Shown: positions 29,281 through 38,941 of the stretch, one piece after another
Position numbering within the stretch: position 1 is the stretch's first letter
Layout: each line of letters starts with the position of its first letter
Assembly: GCA_020848515.1 (NCBI GenBank)
Contig: JADLIA010000058.1
Coordinates: 1-55,734, forward strand
Reading direction: 5' to 3'
Length of the DNA stretch: 55,734 nt
Origin: Rubrivivax sp.
Lineage (GTDB): Bacteria; Pseudomonadota; Gammaproteobacteria; Burkholderiales; Burkholderiaceae_C
Made by a program: the position numbers and the translations under genes
Notes under the pieces: model-generated
Seen by the model: only the letters and a program-made list of their open reading frames with translations
Told to the model about the DNA's origin: nothing
Database searches by the model: none

Positions 29281-29301
29281 CTTCAGAATTGCTGCAAACC
29301 C

Positions 29302-30666
29302 ATGGTCTGGCGTGTGTTGATGTTCAGTCTGCTGCAGCTGGCCTGCGCCGCGGCGGGCGGGCTGCTGCTGGGCCCATGGGGGGTGGTCGGCGGCGTGGTG
29401 CTTGCCGCCTGGCTGGCCTTCGGCTGGGAAACCTGGAGCGGGCAGCGCGTGATCCGCTGGCTGCGCGGCGACGGTGCGGCGTCCAGTGCCCCCGTGCTGC
29501 GCGGACTGTGGGGCGAGGCGGCGGCGCGCATGCGGCGGCGGCTGCGCCAGCAGGAGCAGCAGGCGCTGGCCAGCGGGCAACGCCTGCAGGAGTTCCTGGC
29601 GGCGCTGCAGGCTTCGCCCAACGGCGTGGTGCTGCTGGATCCACAGGGTCACATGGAATGGTTCAACCAAACGGCGGCGCAGCATTTCGGCCTCGACGCC
29701 GGGCGCGATCTGCAGCAGCAGATCGGCAACCTGCTGCGCGATCCGAACTTCAGCGCCTACCTGGCGCGCCCGGACGACGCACAGGACCTGGTGCTGAACG
29801 CACGCGCCAGCACGCCCGAGCGGCCGCAACGCCTGGCCGTGCGCCTGCACCCCTACGGCGAAGGGCGCAGGCTGCTGCTGTCGCGCGACATCACGCAGCT
29901 GGAGCAGGCCGAGGCCATGCGGCGCGACTTCGTGGCCAACGTGTCACACGAGATCCGCACCCCGCTGACCGTGCTGGCCGGCTTCATTGAAACCATGCAG
30001 TCGCTGCCGCTGTCAGAGGCCGAGCGGGCGCGCTATCTGGGCCTGATGGCGCAGCAGGCCCAGCGCATGCAGCACCTGGTGCAGGACCTGCTGACGCTGT
30101 CGCGCCTGGAAGGCAGTCCCCTGCCCGGCTTTCAGACCTGGACGCCGGTGGCCGCCCTGCTGCGCCCGTGCGAGGACGAGGCGCACACCCTGTCGGCGCT
30201 GCTCACACCGGCTGGCGCCGCGCCCCAGACGCTGGTGTTTCCGACCCAGGACGAGCTGCGCGCAGCGGGCGAGCTGGCGGGTGACCCGGCCGAGCTGCAA
30301 AGCGCGCTGTCCAACCTGGTGACCAACGCGGTGCGCTACACCCCGACGGGCGGGCGCATCACGGTGCAATGGCAGCGCCTGCCGGACGGCGGCGCGCGCT
30401 TTGCCGTGCACGACACCGGCCCCGGCATCGCCGCCGAGCATCTGCCGCGCCTGACCGAGCGCTTCTACCGCATCGACCGCAGCCGCTCGCGCGACACCGG
30501 CGGCACCGGCCTGGGCCTGGCCATCGTCAAGCATGTGCTGCAGCGCCACGACGCCCGCCTGCACATCGCCAGCGTGCCGGGACAGGGGTCGGTGTTTTCG
30601 GTGGATTTCCCCGCCGGCCGGCTGCGCGATGCGGCGCTGGCGCGGCCCGGGGCCGCATCGGCCTGA
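29302..30666 (+). CDS. phoR: Phosphate regulon sensor histidine kinase PhoR
   Basis: 454 residues. N-terminal membrane hairpin (about 4–42), a PAS domain (about 97–200, starting LQASPNGVVLLDPQGHMEWFN), then HisKA with phospho-His216 in NVSHEIRTPLTVLAGF. The HATPase domain has N-box LSNLVTNAVRYTPTGG, G1 HDTGPGIAAEHL, and G2 GGTGLGLAIVKHV. It phosphorylates PhoB when phosphate is scarce. It starts 45 bases after phoB, the gap being mostly palindromic element. Confidence 0.95.
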   Translation: MVWRVLMFSLLQLACAAAGGLLLGPWGVVGGVVLAAWLAFGWETWSGQRVIRWLRGDGAASSAPVLRGLWGEAAARMRRRLRQQEQQALASGQRLQEFLAALQASPNGVVLLDPQGHMEWFNQTAAQHFGLDAGRDLQQQIGNLLRDPNFSAYLARPDDAQDLVLNARASTPERPQRLAVRLHPYGEGRRLLLSRDITQLEQAEAMRRDFVANVSHEIRTPLTVLAGFIETMQSLPLSEAERARYLGLMAQQAQRMQHLVQDLLTLSRLEGSPLPGFQTWTPVAALLRPCEDEAHTLSALLTPAGAAPQTLVFPTQDELRAAGELAGDPAELQSALSNLVTNAVRYTPTGGRITVQWQRLPDGGARFAVHDTGPGIAAEHLPRLTERFYRIDRSRSRDTGGTGLGLAIVKHVLQRHDARLHIASVPGQGSVFSVDFPAGRLRDAALARPGAASA

Positions 30667-30715
30667 CGGCGCTGCTCGCACGGCGCGGCCAGCCGCGGCG
30701 CCCACCCGGCGCGGC

Positions 30716-31771
30716 TCAGGGAACCAGCGCCAGCGCGTGCAGGTAGGCGGGCGAGCGCATCAGCGCGTCCCAGTCGGGCGCCGGCTCGCGCGGCAGCAGC
30801 GCCTGGCAGCGCGCGGCGCTGGCCTCGCGCGGCTGCCAGCGGCCCTGAACCTGGGCGCGCGCCAGGCCGTCGATCACTTCGTCCAGCACCGCGCCGCCAC
30901 CGAGCGACTGGTTGCACAGCAGCGCCAGGTCGCAGCCGGCGTCGAGCGCGGCCAGCACCGCCTCGACCGGGGTGACGGTGCGACCTTCGAGGTGGCGCGC
31001 GGCTTGCATGCTGAGGTCGTCGGTGAAGATGGCGCCGCCAAACCCCAGCCGCCCGCGCAGCACCGCCTGCAGCCAGCGCGCCGAATAGCCGGCCGGCCGC
31101 GCGTCCACCCGCGGATAGACGACGTGGGCGGCCATCACCGCGTCCAGCACGCTGCTCAGCCAGCCGTAGGGCGCGGCGTCGGCGGCCAGGATGGCCTTGA
31201 GCGTGCGCGTGTCGCGCGGCAACGCGGTGTGCGAATCGGCGGCGACGAAGCCATGCCCCGGGAAATGCTTGCCGCAGCAGGCCATGCCGGCACGCCGCAG
31301 GCCGTGCGCCAGGCTCTTGGCCAGCATGGTGACGACGCGGGCGTCGGCATGGAAAGCGCGGTCGCCGATCACCCCCGAGGGGCCCCAGTCCAGGTCCAGC
31401 ACCGGGGTGAACGACAGATCGACGCCGCAGGCGCGCAGTTCGGCGCCCAGCACGTAGCCGTAGGCGCTGGCCGCGTCCTGCGCGCGCATGGCGTCCTGCA
31501 TCCACAGCTCGCCCAGCGCGCGCATGGGCGGCAGGTGGGTGAAGCCGCCGCTGCGAAAGCGCTGCACGCGCCCGCCTTCGTGATCGACGCAGATCAGCAG
31601 TTCGGGCCGCAGGCGCCTGACTTCGGCGCACAGGCTGCCGAGCTGTTCACGATCCTGCCAGTTGCGGGCAAACAGGATCAGGCCGCCCACCAGGGGGTGC
31701 GCCAGGCGGCGACCATCGTCCTCGGTCAGGGCGGTGCCGGCGATGTCGATGATCAGGGGGGCGTGCTGCAT
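30716..31771 (-). CDS. nagZ: Beta-N-acetylhexosaminidase NagZ
   Basis: 351 residues, glycoside hydrolase family 3, cytoplasmic (no signal peptide). It removes GlcNAc from anhydro-muropeptides in peptidoglycan recycling. Visible are DHEGGRVQRF, the flexible-loop motif KHFPGHG (168–174) with its catalytic His, and the nucleophile Asp in FTDDLSMQAA. Last gene of the minus-strand run; converges on phoR with only 49 bases between. Confidence 0.95.
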   Translation of the reverse strand: MQHAPLIIDIAGTALTEDDGRRLAHPLVGGLILFARNWQDREQLGSLCAEVRRLRPELLICVDHEGGRVQRFRSGGFTHLPPMRALGELWMQDAMRAQDAASAYGYVLGAELRACGVDLSFTPVLDLDWGPSGVIGDRAFHADARVVTMLAKSLAHGLRRAGMACCGKHFPGHGFVAADSHTALPRDTRTLKAILAADAAPYGWLSSVLDAVMAAHVVYPRVDARPAGYSARWLQAVLRGRLGFGGAIFTDDLSMQAARHLEGRTVTPVEAVLAALDAGCDLALLCNQSLGGGAVLDEVIDGLARAQVQGRWQPREASAARCQALLPREPAPDWDALMRSPAYLHALALVP

Positions 31772-31794
31772 GGGGCCTTTCGGTAAGCTCGGTG

Positions 31795-31852
31795 ACTACA
31801 ATTATCATAGCTTCTGGCGCTTGCCGGGAGCGCGCCAGAGCCGCTTTTCATT
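31795..31852 (+). repeat. Dispersed palindromic element, copy 10
   Basis: TCATAGCTTCTGGCGCTTG, CCGGG, AGCGCGCCAGAGCCGCTTTTCA. It fills the gap between acpS and nagZ; the acpS stop codon (31848–31850) lies in its right end. Confidence 0.8.
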
Positions 31853-32255
31853 CACGAACCGGCGGCAGGCGCTCGACCACGCAGAAGCTGGCCGCGTAGT
31901 CGCTCTCGTCGCTCACGCTGATGTGCGCCACCAGGTGCCGGGCCTCGAACCAGTCCTTCAGCGGTCCGTGCAACACGATGCACGGCTGGCCGCTGGGCTG
32001 GTTGGCGATTTCGCAGCGGCGCCAGTGCATGGGCATGCGCATGCCCAGGCCGACCGCCTTGGAAAACGCTTCCTTGGCCGAAAAGCGTGTGGCCAGGTAA
32101 CGCAGCCCGCGCTCGGGCCAGCGGGCGCTGCGGCGGCGCCACACGGCCAGTTCGGCCTCGCTCAGGATCTTCTGCGCAAAGCGCTCGCCGTGCCGCTCGA
32201 CGCTGGCGCGGATGCGGCGCACGTCGCAGATGTCGGTGCCGATGCCGTGGATCAT
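31848..32255 (-). CDS. acpS: Holo-[acyl-carrier-protein] synthase
   Basis: 135 residues. Transfers 4'-phosphopantetheine from CoA to the Ser of AcpP. The Mg-binding Asp8 is in [14 protein letters not shown] and the second acidic site in [31 protein letters not shown] closes the fold. ATG 32255 is chosen because the family starts MI-GIGTD; eleven upstream in-frame codons overlap the palindromic element. It follows pdxJ, a classical pairing in proteobacteria. Confidence 0.94.
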   Translation of the reverse strand: MIHGIGTDICDVRRIRASVERHGERFAQKILSEAELAVWRRRSARWPERGLRYLATRFSAKEAFSKAVGLGMRMPMHWRRCEIANQPSGQPCIVLHGPLKDWFEARHLVAHISVSDESDYAASFCVVERLPPVRE

Positions 32256-32266
32256 GGGATCAAGCT

Positions 32267-32316
32267 TGAATTCGCCTGCAACGCGCATGCAGCAAGCGCC
32301 GCAAGCTATTCATTCA
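32267..32316 (-). repeat. Dispersed palindromic element, copy 11
   Basis: On the minus strand GAATAGCTTGCGGCGCTTG, CTGCA, then TGCGCGTTGCAGGCGAATTC. It occupies the whole pdxJ–acpS junction; the pdxJ TGA lies at its left edge. Confidence 0.75.
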
Positions 32317-33066
32317 GGAGCGCCCGGCCTGGGCGATGCAGCTCAGGTAGGCCTCGGTGGTGGCGGCGTAGCCGCGCTCCAGCGCGTCGGCGATGAAGGC
32401 GTGGCCGATCGACACTTCCAGCAGCCCCGGCACGCGCGCCACGAAGGTGCCCAGGTTGTGCAGGTTCAGATCGTGCCCGGCGTTGACGCCCAGGCCGGCG
32501 TCGCCTGCCGCCTGCGCCGCGACGGCGTAGCGCTGCAGCTGGCGCCCTTGTTCGGGCGTGCCCCAGGCGGCGGCGTAGGGCTCGGTGTAGAGCTCCACGC
32601 GCTCGGCACCGACCGCGCGCGCGGCCGCCATCAGTTCGGGCAGCGGGTCCATGAACAGGCTCACGCGCACGCCCAGGCCCTGGCATTCGTCGATCAGCGG
32701 CCGCAGGCGGGCCGCCACGCCGGCGTCGGCCAGGTCCCAGCCGTGGTCGCTGGTGAACTGGTCTTCGCTGTCGGGCACGAAGGTGGCCTGCGCCGGGCGC
32801 ACGGCGCGGATGAAGTCCATCAGGTTCTGCGTCGGGTTGCCCTCGATGTTGAATTCACGCCCCGGCCAGCCGCGCATCAGCGCCGCCAGCGCATGCACGT
32901 CGTCGGCGCGAATGTGGCGCGCGTCCGGGCGCGGGTGCACGGTGATGCCGTGCGCGCCGGCCTGCAGGCACAGCTGGGCGGCGCGGGTGACGCTGGGAAT
33001 GCCCAGGTGGCGCGTGTTGCGCACCAGGGCGACCTTGTTGACGTTGACGGAAAGCTGGGTGGGCAT
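32314..33066 (-). CDS. pdxJ: Pyridoxine 5'-phosphate synthase
   Basis: 250 residues, TIM barrel, condensing 1-deoxyxylulose 5-phosphate with 3-amino-2-oxopropyl phosphate to pyridoxine 5'-phosphate. Visible are LSVNVNKVALVRNTR, GITVHPRPDARHIRADDV (active-site His/Arg), EFNIEGNP (catalytic Glu) and VNAGHDLNLHNL. Ends at the palindromic element before acpS. recO lies 23 bases upstream in the same direction. Confidence 0.96.
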   Translation of the reverse strand: MPTQLSVNVNKVALVRNTRHLGIPSVTRAAQLCLQAGAHGITVHPRPDARHIRADDVHALAALMRGWPGREFNIEGNPTQNLMDFIRAVRPAQATFVPDSEDQFTSDHGWDLADAGVAARLRPLIDECQGLGVRVSLFMDPLPELMAAARAVGAERVELYTEPYAAAWGTPEQGRQLQRYAVAAQAAGDAGLGVNAGHDLNLHNLGTFVARVPGLLEVSIGHAFIADALERGYAATTEAYLSCIAQAGRS

Positions 33067-33089
33067 GGCGGGCTCGGTGGCTGCGCGTC

Positions 33090-33857
33090 TCAGGTCGCCA
33101 TCAGGCGCTGGGCGTCCTGCAGAAGCTGGCGCGTGCGCAACGTGGCACCGCCGCCATGGTAATGGAGCAGCTCGCCAAGCTGGCGGCGCAGGCTGCCGCG
33201 CTGTTCACCCGGCAGGCCGGCCACCACCGTCAGGGTGGCGGTCCAGGGGGCTTCGTCCGCCAGGGAGGCGGCCAGTCGCCGCCAGCTCTGGCCCGGCAGC
33301 CAGGCCGCGTCGTCGGCGTGGGCGGCGCGCAGGCCGCCTTCGGCCACCAGCCGGTAGGGCTCGCTCGCCTGCAGCGGCGCCAGGGTCAGGGTCTGGGCGT
33401 CGAGCGCTGGCAGGTGGCCGGTTTCGCGCAGCAGCAGCAGCTCGAAGGCGCGCAGCGCGGCGGCCGCCAGCGGCTCGGCATCGCCCGCCGCCAGCGCATG
33501 CACCAGGGCGGCATAGGCGTCGAACAGGCGCGGGTGGGCATCCTCGCGCGCCAGCAGGCGCAGCAGCAGCTCGTTGGCGTAAAAGCCCGACAGCAGCGCA
33601 TCGCCGCGCGGCATCACCTGCCCGCCGCCCCACTCGGCCGCCTTGAGCGTGCGGATCTCGCCGTCACCACCCCAGGACAGCAGCAGCGGCTGCAGCGGCA
33701 GCAGCACCGACCGGAAGTTGGACGACGGCCGCTTGGCGCCCTTGGCCACCAGGGCCACGCGGCCGTGCGCGCGCGTGAAGGCCTCGACGATCAGGCTGGA
33801 TTCGCTCCAGTCGTAGTGGTGCAGCACGTAGCCGGGCTCGTGAACGACGCGCTTCAT
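33090..33857 (-). CDS. recO: DNA repair protein RecO
   Basis: 255 residues. An N-terminal OB fold ([38 protein letters not shown]) is followed by a helical domain. RecO works with RecR to load RecA on SSB-coated DNA. I do not see the four-Cys zinc motif of some RecO proteins, as is usual in proteobacteria. ATG 33857 is chosen ([12 protein letters not shown]). It has no good ribosome binding site, but overlaps the stop of a small frame that bridges from era. Confidence 0.93.
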   Translation of the reverse strand: MKRVVHEPGYVLHHYDWSESSLIVEAFTRAHGRVALVAKGAKRPSSNFRSVLLPLQPLLLSWGGDGEIRTLKAAEWGGGQVMPRGDALLSGFYANELLLRLLAREDAHPRLFDAYAALVHALAAGDAEPLAAAALRAFELLLLRETGHLPALDAQTLTLAPLQASEPYRLVAEGGLRAAHADDAAWLPGQSWRRLAASLADEAPWTATLTVVAGLPGEQRGSLRRQLGELLHYHGGGATLRTRQLLQDAQRLMAT

Positions 33858-33940
33858 GCCAATGACGATTGACTTCGGACAGACGACGGCCGGCCATTCG
33901 CGCATTCGCCATCGAAGCCGCAGGCGAGGTCATTCGTCAT
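33854..33940 (-). CDS. Possible 28-residue bridging ORF between era and recO
   Basis: ATG 33940 lies four bases after the era stop, and its TGA overlaps the recO ATG (ATGA). The start region is built from heptamers GAATGAC, AGATGAC, GAATGAC. The peptide begins [12 protein letters not shown] and has no recognisable domain. It may serve translational coupling rather than encode a functional protein; it may also be chance. Confidence 0.25.
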   Translation of the reverse strand: MTNDLACGFDGECANGRPSSVRSQSSLA

Positions 33941-33943
33941 CTG

Positions 33944-34945
33944 TCATTCATAGCCGAAGCTGCGCACGCGCGCCTCGTCGTCGGCCCAGCCGGAGCGCAC
34001 CTTGACCCAGATTTCCAGGAACACCTTGGCGTCCAGCAGCTTTTCGAGCTCCTGGCGCGCTTCGGTGCCGATGCGCTTGAGGCGCTCGCCCTGCTGGCCG
34101 ATGACCATCGCCTTGTGGCCTTCGCGCTCGACCACGATGGTGGCGGCGATGCGCAGCAGGCGGCCGTGGGCACGGCTTTTTTCTTCCTTGAACTGCTCGA
34201 TCACCACGGTGGAGGTGTAGGGCAGCTCGTCGCCGGTGAGGCGAAACAGCTTTTCGCGCACCGTTTCGCTGGCCAGGAATTTTTCGCTGCGGTCGGTCAG
34301 TTCGTCTTCGCCGTACCACCAGGGCTGCTCGGGCAGGTAACGGGCGCAGATCTCCAGCAGGCGCGCCACGTCGCGCGGGTTCTTGGCCGACATGGGCACG
34401 AATTCGGCGAATGGGTGGCGCTCCTGCATGCCCTTGAGCCAGGGCGCGATCTCGGCGCGGCGGTGCACGCTGTCGAGCTTGTTGGCCACCAGCAGCGCCG
34501 GCGTGCCGGGCTTGAGCAGCGACAGCACCTTGGCGTCCTGCAGGGTGAAGCTGCCGGCCTCGACCACGAACAGCACCAGATCCACCCCGTCGATGGCGCC
34601 CAGCACCGTCTTGTTGAGCGATTTGTTCAGCGCCGTGCTGTGCCGGGTCTGAAAGCCTGGCGTGTCGACGAACACGTACTGCGTGCCACCGCCCTGCCCG
34701 TCGGGCAGCGTGCGTACGCCGGTGATGCGGTGGCGCGTGGTCTGCGCCTTGCGGCTGGTGATGCTGATCTTCTGCCCCACCAGGGCGTTGAGCAGGGTCG
34801 ACTTGCCGACGTTGGGCTTGCCGACGATGGCGATCAGGCCGCAGCGCTGCACGCTGGCCCCGGGATCGGGCGCGGATGGAGTGCCATATCGGGCTCCAGC
34901 GCGCTCTGGATCAGCGCCGTCAGCTATGATTTCAGGAGTATTCAT
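33944..34945 (-). CDS. era: GTPase Era
   Basis: 333 residues, somewhat longer than E. coli Era because of an N-terminal extension. Ras-like G domain with G1 GKPNVGKS (42–49), switch DTPGF, and NKLD; the C-terminal KH domain has [27 protein letters not shown]. Acts in 16S rRNA maturation and 30S assembly. The ATG overlaps the rnc stop. The first 20 residues ([20 protein letters not shown]) are encoded largely by a dispersed palindromic element copy; the GTPase fold begins only about residue 34. Confidence 0.96.
   Translation of the reverse strand: MNTPEIIADGADPERAGARYGTPSAPDPGASVQRCGLIAIVGKPNVGKSTLLNALVGQKISITSRKAQTTRHRITGVRTLPDGQGGGTQYVFVDTPGFQTRHSTALNKSLNKTVLGAIDGVDLVLFVVEAGSFTLQDAKVLSLLKPGTPALLVANKLDSVHRRAEIAPWLKGMQERHPFAEFVPMSAKNPRDVARLLEICARYLPEQPWWYGEDELTDRSEKFLASETVREKLFRLTGDELPYTSTVVIEQFKEEKSRAHGRLLRIAATIVVEREGHKAMVIGQQGERLKRIGTEARQELEKLLDAKVFLEIWVKVRSGWADDEARVRSFGYE
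34884..34931 (-). repeat. Dispersed palindromic element, copy 12, encoding the Era N-terminal extension
   Basis: On the minus strand TCATAGCTGACGGCGCTGA, TCCAG, AGCGCGCTGGAGCCCGAT. Right half closely matches the phoB copy. Read in frame as I-A-D-G-A-D. Confidence 0.75.
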
Positions 34946-35688
34946 GGACGGTTCTGGAGTTGCTCCAGCATCGACGCGGCGGCGCACTGCTCGGCGGCAC
35001 GGCGCGAGGCGCCCTGCCCTAGCACTTCCAGGTTCTGTTCGGCCACCTGGCACCGCACCTCGAAGGTCTGACGGTGCGCGGCGCCGAGCACGCGCACCAC
35101 CTCGTACTGGGGCAAGCGCATCTTGCGCGCCTGCAGCCATTCCTGCAAGGCGGTCTTGGCGTCCTTGGCGGCGGCCGACATGGCGGGGGAAATCTCCACC
35201 TGCTCGAACAGCCGGCGCACCAGCGCATCGGCGGGCGTGTGGCCGCCGTCCAGGTAGACGGCGCCGATCAGGGCCTCCAGCGCGTCGGCCAGGATCGAGG
35301 GCCGGCGCTGCCCGCCCGAACGCAGCTCGCCCTCGCCCAGGCGCAACAGTGGCGGCAGACCCAGGTGGAGCGCCAGCTGATGCAGGCTGTCCTGCCGCAC
35401 CAGCTGGGCGCGCAGGCGCGACAGATCGCCTTCGGCACCCCCGCCGAGCGCCTGGTAAAGCATGTGAGCCACACCCAGACCCAGCACCGAGTCACCCAGG
35501 AACTCCAGGCGCTCGTTGTGGTCGGCCGAGAAGCTGCGGTGCGTCAGCGCCCGCTCGAGCAGCGACTCATCCCGAAAGTGGTACTGCAGACGCTCCTGCA
35601 GGGCCTTCCAGGGCGCACGTGCGCGACCCGACGAGCCGGGCGCGGACGTCGGCGGACGCTCAGTCGTAGCCACCCGCGGAGGAGCCAC
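34942..35688 (-). CDS. rnc: Ribonuclease III
   Basis: About 248 residues if the GTG at 35688 is used; GTG 35673 is an alternative, and neither has a strong ribosome binding site. Endonuclease domain with [13 protein letters not shown] (metal-binding Glu and Asp) and [18 protein letters not shown]. The C-terminal dsRNA-binding domain starts at about [20 protein letters not shown]. It processes rRNA precursors. The 5' end overlaps the DUF4845-like gene by about 29 bases if the longer start is right. Confidence 0.93.
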   Translation of the reverse strand: MAPPRVATTERPPTSAPGSSGRARAPWKALQERLQYHFRDESLLERALTHRSFSADHNERLEFLGDSVLGLGVAHMLYQALGGGAEGDLSRLRAQLVRQDSLHQLALHLGLPPLLRLGEGELRSGGQRRPSILADALEALIGAVYLDGGHTPADALVRRLFEQVEISPAMSAAAKDAKTALQEWLQARKMRLPQYEVVRVLGAAHRQTFEVRCQVAEQNLEVLGQGASRRAAEQCAAASMLEQLQNRP

Positions 35689-36028
35689 GGTACTTGATCA
35701 GCAGGTAGGCCGGACCAAACAGCGGGATTTCCTTGTCGTAGGCGAAGTTGACCACCACCTTGTCGCCCTGCTTGGTGACCTCCAGGTCCTTGCCGGAGAT
35801 GGAGGTGATGTAGTCCACCGAGGCGGTGCGGTCGAACGAGGCGCGCACGGCCGGCACGGTGTCGCCGTCGGCGGCGGCTTTCTTGACCGCCTTCTGGATC
35901 GTCATGAACTCGGACGCCGTGGGCACCACCCGTGCACCGACGATGGCCAGCAGCGCCAGCACGACGCCGAGGAACAGCAGGCCGAAAAAGGAAATGCCAC
36001 GCTGGGACGATGGACCTTGATGTTTCAT
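35660..36028 (-). CDS. DUF4845-like single-pass membrane protein
   Basis: 122 residues: a short basic N-terminus (MKHQGPSSQRG), one membrane helix (ISFFGLLFLGVVLALLAIVGARVVP, about 12–36), then a soluble domain (…YITSISGKDLEV … VVVNFAYDKEIPLFGPAYLLIKY). Proteins of this type are regularly found between lepB and rnc in betaproteobacteria; function unknown. It resembles a pseudopilin only in its N-terminal helix and lacks the prepilin cleavage motif. Confidence 0.8.
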   Translation of the reverse strand: MKHQGPSSQRGISFFGLLFLGVVLALLAIVGARVVPTASEFMTIQKAVKKAAADGDTVPAVRASFDRTASVDYITSISGKDLEVTKQGDKVVVNFAYDKEIPLFGPAYLLIKYRGSSAGGYD

Positions 36029-36053
36029 TTTTCTCGCGAAGGGTCGGAAAGGA

Positions 36054-37022
36054 TCAATGGAAGGAGCCAATGCGCTTGAGGTTGCCGAAGTTCATCCAGA
36101 CGAAGAACGCCTTGCCGACGATGTGGCCGTCAGGCACGAAGCCCCAGAAGCGCGAATCGAGCGAATTGTCGCGGTTGTCGCCCATCATGAAGTAATGCCC
36201 GGGCGGCACCTTGCAGCGGACACCCTCGACGCTATAGCGGCAATTGTCCTTGTATTCGAAGTCCGAAGCCCCGCCCACGAAAGCCGGACGCCGCCCGTCG
36301 ACGATGATCCGGTGATTTGTCACGCCCAGGCGTTCGTCGAACTGCTTGAAGTATTCCATCGCCTGTTCGTCGAAGAAGTCGGACACCGCCGTCTGCGGCA
36401 CCGGCTGGCCATTGATGGTGAGCTGCTTGTTGAGGTAGGCCACCTCGTCGCCGGGCAGGCCGACCACGCGCTTGATGTAGTCCACGCTGGGCTGCGGTGG
36501 ATAGCGGAACACCACCACGTCGCCGCGCTGCACCGGCTGGCCCTGAGTCAGGCGGGTGTGGATCACCGGCAGCTTCAGGCCATAGGTGTACTTGTTCACC
36601 AGAATCAGATCGCCCACCAGCAGGGTCGGCACCATGGAGCCGGAGGGAATCTTGAACGGCTCGAACACGAACGAGCGCAGCAGAAACACCACCGCGATCA
36701 CCGGGAACAGGCCGGCCGTCCAGTCCAGCCACCAGGGCTGGGCCAGCACGCGCTCGCGCGCCTGGGTCAGCTCGCCCTCGTCCACCTGGGTGATGCCCTG
36801 GGCCGCCAGCTCGCTGCGGCGCTGGGCCGCCTGCGCCTCCAGGGCCTGGGCGGCGGCACGACGGCGCGGCAGAAACACGAAGCGCTCGCCCAGCCAGTAC
36901 GCACCGGTCACCAGCGTGGCCAGCAGCAGCAGCAACGCGAAGTTGCCCTGAAGGATGCCGACGTACCAGGCGGCGGCGTAGGCCACGAAGGCGGCCAGAA
37001 TGACGGCGGTCAGCAAGGGCAT
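36054..37022 (-). CDS. lepB: Signal peptidase I
   Basis: 322 residues. Two N-terminal membrane segments (about 3–20 and 27–45) plus one near 105–120, then the periplasmic catalytic domain. Nucleophile Ser129 is in PSGSMVPTLL and general base Lys184 in YIKRVVGLPGD, 55 residues apart as in E. coli. MGDNRDNSLDSR is box E. It cleaves secretory signal peptides. Overlaps lepA by one base (TGATG). Confidence 0.97.
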   Translation of the reverse strand: MPLLTAVILAAFVAYAAAWYVGILQGNFALLLLLATLVTGAYWLGERFVFLPRRRAAAQALEAQAAQRRSELAAQGITQVDEGELTQARERVLAQPWWLDWTAGLFPVIAVVFLLRSFVFEPFKIPSGSMVPTLLVGDLILVNKYTYGLKLPVIHTRLTQGQPVQRGDVVVFRYPPQPSVDYIKRVVGLPGDEVAYLNKQLTINGQPVPQTAVSDFFDEQAMEYFKQFDERLGVTNHRIIVDGRRPAFVGGASDFEYKDNCRYSVEGVRCKVPPGHYFMMGDNRDNSLDSRFWGFVPDGHIVGKAFFVWMNFGNLKRIGSFH

Positions 37023-38830
37023 CAGTCCTCCACCTGCAAGATGGCGAGGAATGCCTCCTGCGGCACCTCGACCGAACCGATCTGCTTCATTCTCTTCTTG
37101 CCCGCCTTCTGTTTTTCCAATAGTTTGCGCTTGCGGGTGATGTCACCCCCATAGCATTTTGCCAGCACGTTCTTGCGCAGTGCCTTGATGTTCTCGCGCG
37201 CGATGATGTTGGCACCAATGGCCGCCTGGATCGCCACGTCGAACTGCTGGCGGCTGATGATCTCGCGCATCTTGGCCGCCACCGCCCGGCCGCGGAACTG
37301 CGCCTGACTGCGGTGCACGATGATCGACAGCGCATCGACCTTTTCGCCGTTGAGCAGGATGTCGACCTTGACCACGTCGGAGGGGCGATATTCCTTGAAC
37401 TCGTAGTCCATCGAGGCATAGCCGCGGCTGACGCTCTTGAGCTTATCGAAGAAGTCGAGCACGATCTCGCCCAGCGGCAGCTCGTAGGTCAGCATGACCT
37501 GGCGGCCGTGGTACTGCATGTTGATCTGCACGCCGCGCTTCTGGTTGGCCAGCGTCATCACCGGACCCACATAGTCCTGCGGCATGTACAGGTGCACCGT
37601 GACGATGGGCTCGCGGATCTCGTGGATCTTGCCCTGGTCGGGCATCTTCGAGGGGTTCTCGACCTGGATCACCTCGCCGTCGGCCTTTTCCACCTCGTAC
37701 ACCACGCTGGGCGCGGTGGTGATCAGATCCTGATCGAACTCGCGCTCCAGGCGCTCCTGCACGATCTCCATGTGCAGCAGACCCAGAAAGCCACAGCGAA
37801 AGCCGAAGCCCAGCGCCTGGCTGACCTCCGGCTCGAAGTGCAGCGAGGCGTCGTTGAGCTGGAGCTTTTCCAGCGCGTCGCGCAGCTGGTCGTACTGGTT
37901 GGCCTCGGTCGGGTACAGGCCGGCAAACACCTGCGGCTGGATTTCCTTGAAGCCCGGCAGCGGCCTGTCGGCCGGGCCCAGGTTGCCCGGCAGCTTCTTC
38001 TCCAGCGTGATGGTGTCGCCCACCTTGGCGGCCTTGAGCTCCTTGATGCCGGCGATGATGTAGCCGACCTCGCCCGCTTCCAGCACCTCACGCGCCTGCT
38101 GCGCCGGGGTGAACACGCCGAGCTGGTTGGCTTCATAGGCCGAGCCGCTGGCCATCATCTTGAAGCGCTCGCCCTTGGCCAGTCGGCCGTCGACCACGCG
38201 CACCAGCATCACCACGCCGACGTAGGCGTCAAACCAGGAATCGATGATCATGGCGCGCAGCGGCGCCTGGGCCTGGCCGCGCGGTGGCGGCACCTTGGCG
38301 ACGATCTGTTCCAGCACGTCGTCGATGCCCATGCCGGTCTTGGCCGAGATGGCGATGGCCTCGCTGGCATCGATGCCGATCACGTCCTCGATCTCGGCCT
38401 TGGCGTTGTCCGGGTCGGCCTGCGGCAGGTCCATCTTGTTGAGCACCGGCAGCACTTCCACGCCGAGCTCCAGTGCGGTGTAGCAGTTGGCCACCGTCTG
38501 CGCCTCCACGCCCTGGCTGGCATCGACCACCAGCAGCGCCCCTTCGCACGCCGACAGCGAACGCGACACCTCGTAGGAGAAGTCCACATGGCCCGGGGTG
38601 TCGATCAGGTTGAGGTTGTAGACCCTGCCATCGCGCGCCTGGTAGTGCAGCGCGGCGGTCTGGGCCTTGATGGTTATCCCCCGCTCCTTCTCGATGTCCA
38701 TCGAGTCCAGCACCTGCTCGCTCATCTCACGGTCGGACAGGCCGCCGCAACGCGAGATGAGCCGATCGGCAAGCGTGGACTTGCCGTGATCGATGTGCGC
38801 AATGATTGAGAAATTTCTGATGTGGTCCAT
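37022..38830 (-). CDS. lepA: Elongation factor 4 (LepA)
   Basis: 602 residues. Translational GTPase with G1 AHIDHGKST (11–19), G2/G3 including RGITIK and DTPGHVDF, and NKMDLP, then the EF-G-like domains and the LepA-specific C-terminal domain ([34 protein letters not shown]). It remodels stalled ribosomes. The frame is open to 38965, but only ATG 38830 ([17 protein letters not shown]) fits the family. A strong terminator lies 45 bases before this start. Confidence 0.97.
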   Translation of the reverse strand: MDHIRNFSIIAHIDHGKSTLADRLISRCGGLSDREMSEQVLDSMDIEKERGITIKAQTAALHYQARDGRVYNLNLIDTPGHVDFSYEVSRSLSACEGALLVVDASQGVEAQTVANCYTALELGVEVLPVLNKMDLPQADPDNAKAEIEDVIGIDASEAIAISAKTGMGIDDVLEQIVAKVPPPRGQAQAPLRAMIIDSWFDAYVGVVMLVRVVDGRLAKGERFKMMASGSAYEANQLGVFTPAQQAREVLEAGEVGYIIAGIKELKAAKVGDTITLEKKLPGNLGPADRPLPGFKEIQPQVFAGLYPTEANQYDQLRDALEKLQLNDASLHFEPEVSQALGFGFRCGFLGLLHMEIVQERLEREFDQDLITTAPSVVYEVEKADGEVIQVENPSKMPDQGKIHEIREPIVTVHLYMPQDYVGPVMTLANQKRGVQINMQYHGRQVMLTYELPLGEIVLDFFDKLKSVSRGYASMDYEFKEYRPSDVVKVDILLNGEKVDALSIIVHRSQAQFRGRAVAAKMREIISRQQFDVAIQAAIGANIIARENIKALRKNVLAKCYGGDITRKRKLLEKQKAGKKRMKQIGSVEVPQEAFLAILQVED

Positions 38831-38874
38831 CAACGAAAGAAGGCAAGTATTTGAATTACCGAGATGCGCACATG

Positions 38875-38906
38875 AAAAAAGGGCGCGCCAGTGATGCGGC
38901 GCGCCC
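38875..38906 (-). terminator. Strong terminator between the sigma-E module and lepA
   Basis: Read on the minus strand, GGGCGCGCC and GGCGCGCCC form a perfect 9-bp stem (38898–38906 / 38881–38889) with an 8-base loop, followed by six T residues (38880–38875). It could end the degP transcript, a small RNA, or act as an attenuator for lepA. Confidence 0.85.
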
Positions 38907-38941
38907 TCAAACCAACAATCTATGGCAACTGCGATGGTTGG
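38881..38941 (-). ncRNA. Candidate small RNA or lepA leader
   Basis: On the minus strand a good -10 box, TACAAT (38953–38948), is followed by about 65 bases ending in the strong terminator. CCAAC and GTTGG in between can form an upstream hairpin. The -35 (GCTTGG at 16 bases) is weak. The transcript would be about 65–70 nt. No family recognised. Confidence 0.35.
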
